A DNA stretch of 64,000 nucleotides from an uncultured Clostridia bacterium. GTDB lineage: Bacteria > Bacillota > Clostridia > Christensenellales > Borkfalkiaceae. The stretch is from contig CALWCE010000002.1 in the NCBI GenBank assembly GCA_944376295.1, positions 178,417-242,416 on the forward strand, in the 5' to 3' direction. Below, in pieces: positions 18,431 to 26,507 of the stretch (the stretch's first letter is position 1; each line of letters begins with the position of its first letter). Under the pieces are notes generated by a model, which had not been told where the DNA came from, searched no databases, and saw nothing but the letters and a program-made list of their open reading frames with translations. Position numbers and translations under genes: made by a program.

Positions 18431-20959
18431 TTAGAAGGTGTAGTTGAGCGTACCGCCCTTTTCTTCCACAAATGCAGCCCACTCGGTGTCGTCGAAGTTA
18501 TAGCTCATATAACGGACGCCGCCGTAACCCATGAAGGTGTTGTACTCATAGCTGATGTATTCCACCTTATAGCCCATCAGGCTTGCATCATATACGGAAC
18601 GGAGAGGAATACCCCAGTAAGTCTGAAGGATCGCGGTCTCCTCGGCTGCAAGGATCTCGAGTTTGGTCTCGATGGGATAGTTCTTGAAGTTATAACGGCC
18701 ATCGCTCAAACCCTGCAGGCAAGCATCCCACTCGGTAAGAGTCATAGTAAGATCTTCATAGCTCTCCTGACCTTCGCCGCCCTTGACATCGAGCGTGAGC
18801 GTGACGGTGTCGGGATCCCAACCCTGCTGGAATCTGTTCTCATCCCAAACCTGGGTAGCACCAAGAAGATAGAAGGGATCGAAGGGTGCGTTCTGCCAAC
18901 CAGCGGAAGCAATGTCGTATTCACCGTTCATAAACTGCTGATCCCAAGTAGCATCGGACATCATGAAGTACTCAACGGTGATCTTCCCTTCGAGAGGGGT
19001 ACCCTCCGTTGCCGCATTGAACGCATTCTGATAGAACGTTCTCTGACGCTCCACGCTTGCAGACTGCTCGGTGATACCATAGGTGAGCACGATCGAATCG
19101 CCGTCCGTGTAGTCGCCGGCAGCTTTTGCCGCCTCGTAAGCTTCGGTCATCTTTTCACGGGCAAGCGTCACGTTGTAACCGGTGATGGCTGCCTCCGCCT
19201 CATCGATATCGTCATAGGTAACGGAACCGACCGTCCAGGAGCCGTCCTCATTCTCTACTGCGCCGTACGCCTTGAGGATCGCCGTCTTCGCCTGATCGGT
19301 ATCACGGTAGACGCCGCCGTTCTCCACGTCGTAGTAGTACATATCGTTGAGGTAGCCGAGTGCAGCCATGCTGCTGGGCGAGCAGGTCGCGCAGAATTCT
19401 TCGCGATCGATGGAAAGCGAGAGTGCCTCACGGAACGCATCATACTTGAGCATGATGTTTTTGCCCTTCTCGTAAGTCTCTTCAATGGAGTTCAGATAGA
19501 GGCAAGCCGTTGCCGTGCTGGGCGTGAAGTATGCCCGCTCGGAGTTTCTGTAGTCACTGATGATCGTCGCATCAAGCGAAACGCCGTCGAACTGACCAAG
19601 CTGGAAGGACTGCCATGCAGTGTTCCACTCTGCAACGTAACGGGTCACGATGCGGTCGGTCTGATACTGAAGCGCGTACTGATCGAGGCCGTAGCCGTAC
19701 CACTCTTCATTGCGCTCAAGCGTGTAGGTGACGCCGGACTGATATTCGGTGAGCTTGTAAGGGCCCCAGCTTGCAATGTTTTCAACTTTGGAAGTACCGT
19801 AAGCATTCGTCCAAGGGGTAGCGGAACGATCCTCCAGCTTCTCCCAAAGGTCTCTCTTGACAAGCGGGAAGCTTTCGAAGTAGTAAGCCGCGCCATAGGC
19901 AAGATCGCCGTTCTCGTCGAGGGGATAAAGAGGACCGTCAAGGGCGATGACAAGTTCGTTCTCGTTCTCACCGACGAAGTAACCGACTTCGCTGAAATCC
20001 ATCTCGGGATAGGTATACTCAACGACAAAGAAATCAAGCTCTTCGTTATCTACCGTCTTCCAGCAGCCGAGGACCTTCTCCCAAGTAGCCTTCAGTACAT
20101 CATCCGCGATGATCTGAGAATAAGTCTTTCCCTCGAGTGCGAGAACCTCTTCCACCGTCGCGTCGACAACGGTATTGACGCCGTTCGTCGTGATATAGGT
20201 CGCGACATCGGAAGCCGCATAGCTGTCGGGGAATCCCATGCCCGTTCTGAAGCTGACGACCGCGCCGCCATACGCCTCTTTGTTCTCCGTGGAATTGCCA
20301 AGCGTGAAGACAAGGTGATCGTAAAGGCTCTCCTCAAACACGCTGTAAGGCGTATGTGCAGGGAACCAACCGCTCTGACCCTGATAGACGTAGTTCTGAG
20401 CGTTGTGGATGATATAGTTGCCGCTGTAGTAGTTGGAAGCCTGCTGGAACAGGTAGTTGGGCGACAGCTGCTGAGACATCGTATAGACAAAGTCCTCTGC
20501 ATGGATGGGCGTACCATCATCCCATCTCAGATCGTCGCGCAGGGTGATGGCAAAGGCAAGGCCCTCCGTCGCGTCTGCAGGAATGCCGTACTGGCCGGCA
20601 TACCTCGTCGTCACATCCTCGAGCTTGGTCGCTGCGGAATACTCCACCTCGAAGCCGCCGGGGACGATCTCACCGTTTGCATCATACTGGTAGTCGTACT
20701 CATAGAACGAGCTGTTGATGTAGCCGATGATCTCCATGTCTGCGGCATCGGACGTGTTCACATCTGTCCACACCGCAGGAAGCTGAGCAGTATACGTGTT
20801 ATAGGTATACTCTCTTTCGTCTTCCCAACCCGTGCTGGCTCTCTTTTCGATGTCGTAGGGTTGCTCTTCATCCTTGCAGGCGGTCATCCCAACGACGAGG
20901 CCGCAAGCAAGTACAGCCGATGTTGCGATCGCCGCAACTTTCTGCCACTGTTTAGCCAT
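18431..20959 (-). CDS. oppA: Oligopeptide-binding lipoprotein OppA, extended
   Basis: An 842-residue substrate-binding protein of the SBP_bac_5 family (usual length about 540). A signal peptide with lipobox VVGMTAC at about residues 20-26 indicates lipid attachment on the outer face of the membrane. The SBP_bac_5 hallmark FAITLRDDLRWDDGTPIHAEDFVYT lies near 135-160; WGPYKLTEYQSG, FREALSLSIDREEF and the C-terminal domain follow. The start at 20959 has GGAGG five bases upstream; an earlier in-frame ATG has none. It is the first gene of the operon, with a strong promoter and a leader of about 230 nt. Extra length is spread over several insertions. Confidence 0.92.
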   Translation of the reverse strand: MAKQWQKVAAIATSAVLACGLVVGMTACKDEEQPYDIEKRASTGWEDEREYTYNTYTAQLPAVWTDVNTSDAADMEIIGYINSSFYEYDYQYDANGEIVPGGFEVEYSAATKLEDVTTRYAGQYGIPADATEGLAFAITLRDDLRWDDGTPIHAEDFVYTMSQQLSPNYLFQQASNYYSGNYIIHNAQNYVYQGQSGWFPAHTPYSVFEESLYDHLVFTLGNSTENKEAYGGAVVSFRTGMGFPDSYAASDVATYITTNGVNTVVDATVEEVLALEGKTYSQIIADDVLKATWEKVLGCWKTVDNEELDFFVVEYTYPEMDFSEVGYFVGENENELVIALDGPLYPLDENGDLAYGAAYYFESFPLVKRDLWEKLEDRSATPWTNAYGTSKVENIASWGPYKLTEYQSGVTYTLERNEEWYGYGLDQYALQYQTDRIVTRYVAEWNTAWQSFQLGQFDGVSLDATIISDYRNSERAYFTPSTATACLYLNSIEETYEKGKNIMLKYDAFREALSLSIDREEFCATCSPSSMAALGYLNDMYYYDVENGGVYRDTDQAKTAILKAYGAVENEDGSWTVGSVTYDDIDEAEAAITGYNVTLAREKMTEAYEAAKAAGDYTDGDSIVLTYGITEQSASVERQRTFYQNAFNAATEGTPLEGKITVEYFMMSDATWDQQFMNGEYDIASAGWQNAPFDPFYLLGATQVWDENRFQQGWDPDTVTLTLDVKGGEGQESYEDLTMTLTEWDACLQGLSDGRYNFKNYPIETKLEILAAEETAILQTYWGIPLRSVYDASLMGYKVEYISYEYNTFMGYGGVRYMSYNFDDTEWAAFVEEKGGTLNYTF

Positions 20960-21040
20960 TTTATCCTCCGCAAAAAAATTTTTCCTATTGTTAAGAGCGC
21001 TGCGCCCGCATCTTTTCCCTTTTTTGGGGCGCGGCATCTT

Positions 21041-21163
21041 CTAACCGATAGTATTTCCCTTCCCTCCGCCCCTATGCAGAGCTTTGGAAAGCCGCGCGGC
21101 TTTTGCCGCAGTCAGAGCATTTTTCGGGGTTTTTCCTGCAAATTCCGCACATTTTTCGTGCAT
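21041..21163 (-). CDS. Possible 40-residue leader ORF upstream of oppA
   Basis: An ATG inside the oppA leader opens a 40-codon frame (MHEKCAEFAGKTPKNALTAA onward, Lys- and Ala-rich) ending in TAG at 21041. The ribosome binding site is poor (GAGGG at 13 bases). It could be a regulatory leader peptide or chance. I cannot decide from sequence. Confidence 0.2.
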   Translation of the reverse strand: MHEKCAEFAGKTPKNALTAAKAARLSKALHRGGGKGNTIG

Positions 21164-21195
21164 TTTCGGGGCTGTTCCCTCTATGCTCTTATGAT

Positions 21196-21224
21196 ATTTT
21201 ATCACGTCGTCACTCAACTGTCAA
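21196..21224 (-). promoter_or_regulatory. Sigma-A promoter of the opp operon
   Basis: On the minus strand TTGACA (21219-21224) and TAAAAT (21196-21201) are spaced by exactly 17 bases. This is the only good promoter seen in front of oppA. Confidence 0.8.
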
Positions 21225-21744
21225 TTGAATTTCATACAAGGCGCCCACTTTTTTTGCCCCGATATTTGAAAACGCTTATCCTTATTATAATTACCGCTAA
21301 TACTTCCGCCCCGTTCCGCCCTTCTTCCCCGCCCTTTTGCCCGATTTTCTCCCGCTTCTCTCCTCCCGCCCTCTCCTTTGGCTTATAAAACCGCAAAACC
21401 CCGCCGAGGCGGGATTTTTGCAATGTTCGGGAGTTGGTTCCCGGGAGCCTTGATATTGACCCGGGCAAACGCCTGCACGATAAGCCAAAACTTTATTCGT
21501 TTACCAACTCTGCAAGTTTAAACTGTATTTTTCTCTTTCTCCGCTTCCCGTCGTACTCAGCCTAAATAACGTGATCCCATATTTATGAAGTATCTCCGAT
21601 CCACGACTTCAATTCAACATGCATGTCGGCCTCCGATCACCATCGCCATAAAACCCTAATTGTTCGTTTCCGCTTTTGACGTTCCGAGCCATTTCGCTTG
21701 TGATATGCTCTATTTGCAAAAAATACGCAAATTTCACTGTCAGC
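21225..21744. other. Non-coding stretch between opp operon and accessory island
   Basis: About 520 bases without a convincing gene on either strand. Apart from the terminator at 21393-21422 I see nothing recognisable. Base composition falls from GC-rich to mixed across this stretch, marking the island border. Confidence 0.6.
21393..21422. terminator. Bidirectional terminator upstream of oppA
   Basis: CCCGC and GCGGG with a CGAG loop are flanked by GCAAAA and TTTTTGC, which extend the stem and supply T-runs on both strands. It probably stops transcripts coming from the small operon at 21.7-23.3 kb. Confidence 0.6.
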
Positions 21745-22017
21745 CTATTGATTTTTATGATTCGAATAACTGCCTTCAAACGACTCCCCAATCGTCCTAT
21801 GATTGACGGCGCTCGGCTCCACGCAGATGACCGCGCTGCCCCTTTCTGCAAGCTGTTTGGAAAAGATGCCCGTGCCGCTCCCGATATCCGCAATGACGCT
21901 GCCTACGCAAAACCCGATCTCATCATATAAGAAATCGATGAGCCGTGCGGGATAATGCGGCCTGTTCTTATCGTACTGCTGCTCTTTGCCCGAAAAGATC
22001 TCTCTGCTGTCCGTCAT
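21745..22017 (-). pseudogene. Truncated class I SAM-dependent methyltransferase
   Basis: Ninety residues starting MTDSREIFSGKEQQYDKNRP and reaching the SAM-binding motif I (VIADIGSGTGIFSKQL) and the acidic end of strand 2 (VICVEPS). Full-length relatives of this small-molecule methyltransferase type have about 250 residues. Here the similarity stops abruptly after CVEPS and the frame ends 25 codons later, so the catalytic and substrate-binding parts are missing. I found no continuation in other frames down to 21.6 kb. Its ATG overlaps the stop of the HAD gene (ATGA), so it was once part of this operon. Confidence 0.65.
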
Positions 22018-22493
22018 ATCGTTTCTCCGTTCAAGATCGCGATCGCCCTTATAACATGCTCCTCTTCCAACCCGTTGCCAAAATGCGGGTTTGTGTGGAT
22101 ATAGAAGGGAGAAAGCTCCTCCCATCCGAATGCACAGTCGTCGAGGATGACAAATGTTTCCACCGTTTTGTCATGTTCCGAAAGCCATGCGGTCACTTCG
22201 TCTCTGCGGCTTGCACCCCTGCCGAAATCGGGCGTCTTACTGAAAATGCGCAGTCCGTGTTTTGAAAACGTGCGCACGACATACTCACCCGTCTCGTCGC
22301 AGGCATTCATGGCGCCGTCCAGATGACGGCGCCATGTCGAGGTAAGCACGATCTCTGCGCCCGTTTTCTCCACGATCTCTTTCACGAGCGGCAGGCGCGT
22401 TTCGTCGATATTTGTCTTATCGTTCCAATTTCGACGGCAATCGTATGCGCGAGAGTTAAGCACGCCGTCGATATCGAGAAATAGTATCTTCAT
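22014..22493 (-). CDS. Small HAD-superfamily phosphatase (HAD_SAK-like)
   Basis: A 159-residue protein beginning MKILFLDIDGVLNSRAYDCR, with the HAD nucleophile motif DIDGVL at 7-12, motif II Ser/Thr in VLTSTWR, and the acidic motif in VILDDCAFGWEEL. It resembles the stand-alone HAD domains related to those of Swiss-Army-Knife RNA repair proteins. Phosphatase activity is likely; the substrate is unknown. The ATG start overlaps the stop of the upstream 50-codon ORF, and its own stop overlaps the next start, showing tight translational coupling. Confidence 0.75.
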   Translation of the reverse strand: MKILFLDIDGVLNSRAYDCRRNWNDKTNIDETRLPLVKEIVEKTGAEIVLTSTWRRHLDGAMNACDETGEYVVRTFSKHGLRIFSKTPDFGRGASRRDEVTAWLSEHDKTVETFVILDDCAFGWEELSPFYIHTNPHFGNGLEEEHVIRAIAILNGETI

Positions 22494-22642
22494 TTTACCC
22501 CACGGAGCCTTCGCAAAGCGCACCGATACCCCTTTTCGCGCAATTCGGTCATGACCGCCTGATTTGCCGCAACCGATCCGTCAATGGACTGATATTTCTC
22601 ATCTGAATCATCGGTCCGGCCGATGACGTTGAAAATATTCAT
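22490..22642 (-). CDS. 50-residue protein of unknown function
   Basis: A short frame starting MNIFNVIGRTDDSDEKYQSI, preceded by a perfect AAAGGAGG site. It sits 13 bases after the phosphoesterase stop and ends with a TGA that overlaps the HAD gene's ATG. The residues EKYQSIDGSVAANQAVMTEL suggest a small helical domain, and the tail is basic (RCALRRLRGVK). Excellent translation signals and position in an operon argue that it is real. I do not recognise a family. Confidence 0.6.
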   Translation of the reverse strand: MNIFNVIGRTDDSDEKYQSIDGSVAANQAVMTELREKGYRCALRRLRGVK

Positions 22643-22655
22643 CTCTATCCTCCTT

Positions 22656-23348
22656 TCAATCTCCCAGCAGAACGATCTCCTGATATAATACGGTCATTTT
22701 GTCGTTGAGGGGGCTGTCCATGTGGTAGTGCCCGAAGTACCATTTTTGATATTGCACGATGTCCTCAAAGTAAGAAAGCATCCGGTTTTCGGGATAGCGC
22801 CCCATCTGAACAGAACGCGTACGAAGAGGCGGATACATGAGCGCCCGTTCGCCGCAGGAATGGGTGATAATGTAGTCGACCTTGTTCCCGTACCGCTTCA
22901 GATTGGCGATGCCCTCGTCTAATTCCTCGTAAGAGGGCATCTCTTCCTTCCACCAGGAGACGCCCTCCCGGCGCAGATATCGATCGATCGACGTCGCACC
23001 GCCGAAGGTGAAAATGCTTTTGCCTTCCAACTCAAATACCTGCCCGCGCATCAGGTGGATGATGTCGGGGCGCACAAAATGCACCTTGCCGCCATGCCAT
23101 TCCTCGACGGGATAAGTGTTCAAAATGTCGAAATTTTCATGATTTCCGTCGACGAACAGGACGGTGAACGGAAGGTCCTCATAGGGTTTCAGGTCCTGTT
23201 CCAGTGTCGACTCATACCAGACCGCCCCGAAATCGCCCGCAATAATCACATAGTCGCTTTTCGTAAGCTGCGGATTTCTTTTGGCAAAAAGTTTCAGTTT
23301 TACAAAGTCATGCTGCCCGTGCGTATCGCCCGTCACATAGATCGCCAT
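22656..23348 (-). CDS. Calcineurin-like metallophosphoesterase
   Basis: A 230-residue protein with the complete metallophosphoesterase metal-site signature: GDTHGQ (7-12), AGDFGAVWY (about 38-46), VDGNHENFD (about 68-76), ITHSCGE (about 160) and GHYHMD (about 208-213). Such proteins hydrolyse phosphomono- or diesters with two bound metal ions. It starts with AAGGAGG upstream and heads a four-gene unit (phosphoesterase, 50-residue ORF, HAD phosphatase, methyltransferase remnant) on the minus strand. Substrate unknown; a nucleotide or nucleic-acid end is plausible given its HAD neighbour. Confidence 0.85.
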   Translation of the reverse strand: MAIYVTGDTHGQHDFVKLKLFAKRNPQLTKSDYVIIAGDFGAVWYESTLEQDLKPYEDLPFTVLFVDGNHENFDILNTYPVEEWHGGKVHFVRPDIIHLMRGQVFELEGKSIFTFGGATSIDRYLRREGVSWWKEEMPSYEELDEGIANLKRYGNKVDYIITHSCGERALMYPPLRTRSVQMGRYPENRMLSYFEDIVQYQKWYFGHYHMDSPLNDKMTVLYQEIVLLGD

Positions 23349-23370
23349 ATACGCGCCTCCTTAAAATCTC

Positions 23371-23394
23371 GCCGCGCCCGAACAAGGGCGCGGC
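23371..23394 (-). terminator. Hairpin behind the TPR protein gene
   Basis: GCCGCGCCC and GGGCGCGGC form a 9-bp stem followed on the minus strand by GAGATTTTAAGG, a weak T-tract. It may let some transcription pass into the phosphoesterase operon. Confidence 0.5.
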
Positions 23395-23425
23395 TTGGAA
23401 AAACATTTTGATGCGAAAAACAACT

Positions 23426-25657
23426 TCAGCTGAAATAGTTTTTCAGCATATCATAAATCTGCGCGCAGTAGAAATTCGTTCTGCAGTACTTTTGAGCGAT
23501 CGCAACTGCCTGCTTGTAATATCCTTCCGCTTGTTCGCTTTGATCGGAATCGTCGCTGTAAAAGACCCCCAAATTGTAGTATGCCACAGCAAGATAGGGC
23601 TCATGGACGGACGGCTGAGATTCCGCCAGGCGCTTCCAGATTTCCAACGCCTTTAAATAGTACTCCCCCGCCTCTTGCCGCCGTCCTTCGTCGCTGTAAA
23701 AGACGCCAAAATTGTGGTATGTTTTAGCAAGATCGGGCTCATAGACGGATGGATGTTTAGCCGCCAGGCGCTTCCTGATCCCCAACGCCTGTAGATAATA
23801 CTCCTCCGCCTCCTTCTGCCGTTTGGCATCAGCGCCGTAAAAGACCCCTAAATTATTATAGAGCATAGCAACATCCCCATCATACTTTTCGGGTTCTTTT
23901 TCCGCAAGCTCCTCTAAAAGCTCCAGCGCGTCCTCGTAATAGCACACGGCATCCCTGCGGGCTCTCTTGTCCGTCATTGTGGAGCAAATAAGGCCCAACA
24001 AATTCCAAAGCCGAGCCTTCTGCCATTTGTCCGCCGAGCTCTCGGGATCGGAATATCTTGCCGCCAACATTTTCCCGATCTCGAGCGCGCGTGCAATGTT
24101 ATGATGCTCATAAAGAAATTTCGCGTAATCGTACAGCGGCGAAGGATCGACGGAAGGGTCTTTGCGGATGGTCTCCCTGACCCTTTCGTACCAACCGACG
24201 ATCTCCTCGTCTTTCTGCCCCGGGGCATACTTGGCGCGAAGGGTGCGGATGCGCAGCAGCATCTTGTTGACGGTTGACTGCATCTGCACCATCTCACGGC
24301 TCTGATCGAGCAGCTTCGTCTTTGTCGCATACTCCTTTTCGAGCACTTCCGGGCTGAGGATCTCTTCGGCGCGGTCGTAATCGCCGCACGAGAGGGCGCG
24401 GTATGCCTCCGCCTCCTGTTCGGAAGCATTGCTTCCGCCCACCATCTCGAAATACATCGTCATGGTGTCCTTTAAGATGGAAGTCTCGAGAGAGGAGATC
24501 TCTCGGATGAGCTGCTTTTCGCGCTGCACCGTCTCTTGCGTGGCGTCACGCGTCCTTAAAAGCGCGCGGCACGATTCGAGTTCCTTTGTGAGCGCACGCA
24601 GCGCCCCGCTCTTGGCGAATGGCGCAAGCAGGGATGTGTCGATCGTCTCTCCGCCGGGAAGATAGATCTTGCCCTCATGGATGAAAGGGTCGGCGATATC
24701 CAGTCCCAGCTTCCCGATATGGGTGGCAATGGCGAGCTTGATGCTGTCCACCTGTTCATAGAGGTTGTAATAGTGTTTGATGTCGGCGCCGATATGGGTA
24801 AGGAGCGCTTTGACCTCGTCATAGGCGTCCTCTCCCTCCGCCCTGCGGAAGAACGTGAGGATCTTGGGCTTCGTTTTATCTTGCTTGAAGTGTTCATAGG
24901 CGGCGTCCAATTCCTGTTTTGCCCCCTCCGGAACAGAACGGAAGAACAGGAAGAGCGCGATCTCGCTATCTGCCGCTTCGTGCCGGGCATCGACGCGCCT
25001 GCCTGCTTCGCAGTAGCCATCCTCGCCTCCGCGCCAAAAGAAGAGCCGGAAATAAATTCCGCGCCTGACATAGGTATCGTTCAGCTGACGGAAATAAGCG
25101 CCCAACTGCAGGCTCTCCGCTTTCAGTTCGTCATCTTCGCCCACCGAAAGAAAGAACTTGACCTCCTTGAGCGCCCTGCCCGTTCCCTCCTCCGGGATAG
25201 CGTTCCAATCGACGCTCCCGATATAACGTTCCAGCCATGCAGCGAGCTCTTCCGAACCGCTGTATTCTGCCAGATCGCAGCAGCTTGCATACTCCGCTTT
25301 GACGGCGTCCGCCGCTTCGTCATTGCCCGCCCTGATCCGCAGGAAAAGTTCGGGTTTCCTCATGAGCCGCCTCTGCTCCACAGCCACTTCCAGCTCGCCG
25401 CGGGTAAACGAGCCCAATTTTTCCCCCACGAGGAAGAGCGCGGCGTTGCTTGCGATCAGCTTTTGATCGATCTCGTTCTGCTTGCCGCCTTGCGCCACGA
25501 ACTGATCCTCCTCCTCGCATAAGATGAGCCGAAGATAACGGTCTTCCTTGACAAGACGATCGTTAAGCCTCTCCGCATACGCCGAGAGCACGGCGCGGTC
25601 CTGCTTCATTGTGTCTTCGGAGATCGAGGATGCGATGAATATCTGCAAAACTTTCAT
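23426..25657 (-). CDS. Two DUF4062/TIR-like domains fused to coiled coil and TPR repeats
   Basis: A 743-residue cytoplasmic protein. Residues 1-155 (IFIASSISEDT, NDRLVKEDRYLRLILCEEED, ALFLVGEKLG) look like a DUF4062/TIR-like Rossmann domain. Residues about 165-320 repeat the same plan more loosely (FFLSVGEDDE, NDTYVRRGIYFRLFFWRGGED, ALFLFFRSV), so this is an internal duplication. A helical middle (about 360-520) is followed by at least four TPR-like units (YNNLGVFYG, YHNFGVFYSDEG, YYNLGVFYSDD). This architecture is common in bacterial conflict and signalling proteins, where TPRs sense and the N-domain acts. The start at 25657 has AAAGGAG eight bases upstream and a strong promoter. Function is inferred, not shown. 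Confidence 0.7.
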   Translation of the reverse strand: MKVLQIFIASSISEDTMKQDRAVLSAYAERLNDRLVKEDRYLRLILCEEEDQFVAQGGKQNEIDQKLIASNAALFLVGEKLGSFTRGELEVAVEQRRLMRKPELFLRIRAGNDEAADAVKAEYASCCDLAEYSGSEELAAWLERYIGSVDWNAIPEEGTGRALKEVKFFLSVGEDDELKAESLQLGAYFRQLNDTYVRRGIYFRLFFWRGGEDGYCEAGRRVDARHEAADSEIALFLFFRSVPEGAKQELDAAYEHFKQDKTKPKILTFFRRAEGEDAYDEVKALLTHIGADIKHYYNLYEQVDSIKLAIATHIGKLGLDIADPFIHEGKIYLPGGETIDTSLLAPFAKSGALRALTKELESCRALLRTRDATQETVQREKQLIREISSLETSILKDTMTMYFEMVGGSNASEQEAEAYRALSCGDYDRAEEILSPEVLEKEYATKTKLLDQSREMVQMQSTVNKMLLRIRTLRAKYAPGQKDEEIVGWYERVRETIRKDPSVDPSPLYDYAKFLYEHHNIARALEIGKMLAARYSDPESSADKWQKARLWNLLGLICSTMTDKRARRDAVCYYEDALELLEELAEKEPEKYDGDVAMLYNNLGVFYGADAKRQKEAEEYYLQALGIRKRLAAKHPSVYEPDLAKTYHNFGVFYSDEGRRQEAGEYYLKALEIWKRLAESQPSVHEPYLAVAYYNLGVFYSDDSDQSEQAEGYYKQAVAIAQKYCRTNFYCAQIYDMLKNYFS

Positions 25658-25688
25658 TGGAACCACTCCTTTGTCTTTGATTAAAATC

Positions 25689-25717
25689 ATTGTAACAAAC
25701 AATATAGATTTTGTCAA
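25689..25717 (-). promoter_or_regulatory. Sigma-A promoter of the TPR protein gene
   Basis: On the minus strand TTGACA (25712-25717) and TACAAT (25689-25694) are spaced by 17 bases, about 30 nt before the start codon. Confidence 0.75.
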
Positions 25718-25783
25718 TATGTAAAACAAAATTAGTCTCAACAGACGATCGTTCCGAAACACCTCCGAGAGAAGCTCCGCCGC

Positions 25784-26012
25784 TCAACAGCCATGCCTCA
25801 TGTCCCTTCCCCGCCTCCCCCGACGAAAGCCGCGTGCGCAGGCGGAGGTATCCGAGCCGATCGGCTTCAACGCATACACCACGCCCGCCGCATGATCGCG
25901 ATCGTATGTGTGCGACAGCACCCGCAGCCGATTTCCCCTGCCCCTGTGTGCCATCAACGATCTCCCGCATGAGAAAATAGTAGAACAAACTCCTCTCTTC
26001 CAAGTATTTCAT
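25784..26012 (-). pseudogene. Possible frameshifted small gene
   Basis: A frame starting MKYLEERSLFYYFLMREIVD is protein-like for about 25 residues, then turns into low-quality Arg/Gly-rich sequence. Shifting the frame by one base near 25940 gives NRLRVLSHTYDRDHAAGVVY, again protein-like, ending at 25784. A single-base indel in an old gene would explain this. I do not recognise the family. Confidence 0.3.
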
Positions 26013-26170
26013 TTGCGTTTCCGCCAATTGAATGACGGCGTTCACGATCACGCCCTCCAGGCACCCCTCCGCTTCTGAATCATGTGATCCATCCGTACCG
26101 TGATTGTATTATAAAATGCCTTTGAACCTCTTTCAAACCGATCTCTTTCTCGTCATACGGCTTTCCGGCA

Positions 26171-26206
26171 CAAAAAAAGAGAACCTGTATTGTTTACAGA
26201 TCCTCT
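26171..26206 (-). terminator. Intrinsic terminator ending the SLOG/AAA/YbjN/XRE operon
   Basis: A 12-bp stem (26178-26189 with 26195-26206, two G-U pairs) is followed on the minus strand by seven T residues. The 3' codons and stop of the XRE gene lie inside the first arm. Confidence 0.85.
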
Positions 26207-26430
26207 TTCAAAACACAAATGAAAGGATGAGATTTTAGATCGATATCATACTGCCTTCGGTCAGATCGATCGTAAACGAGATTATCCTCTAATGACACTT
26301 CTGAAATTTGGCAGCAGAACAACATATCTTCCAAGTCCGCAGGCGTTATTCCGTTCTCCCAATGAAAGACGACACTGTCTGAGACATGAAAGACCTTTCC
26401 GAGTTCGGTACGGCTGATACTTGTATCCAT
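26194..26430 (-). CDS. XRE-like helix-turn-helix protein, possibly with N-terminal Cys cluster
   Basis: The 78-residue frame from the ATG at 26430 contains a helix-turn-helix resembling the XRE family (TELGKVFHVSDSVVFHWENG, then ITPADLEDMLFCCQISEVSL). The first helix of a standard XRE domain is missing from this start. The frame is open upstream to 26506 and there encodes FRCPGDCDHCRSDM, a Cys-x4-Cys-x2-Cys cluster, but no standard start codon is present, so initiation is uncertain (ATT or ATA would be needed). It is the last gene before the terminator. It may regulate the operon or be a degraded copy. Confidence 0.5.
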   Translation of the reverse strand: MDTSISRTELGKVFHVSDSVVFHWENGITPADLEDMLFCCQISEVSLEDNLVYDRSDRRQYDIDLKSHPFICVLKEDL

Positions 26431-26507
26431 ATCGGATCTGCAGTGATCGCAGTCGCCCGGACAGCGGAACTTTAGATAAATCGTCTTGTAAAATATACGA
26501 TCTCTTC

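Noticed and set aside
21421-21500. Possible tRNA or small RNA in the spacer before oppA
   Set aside because: GGTTCCCGGGAGCC folds on itself but there is no acceptor stem, anticodon arm or T-loop pattern.
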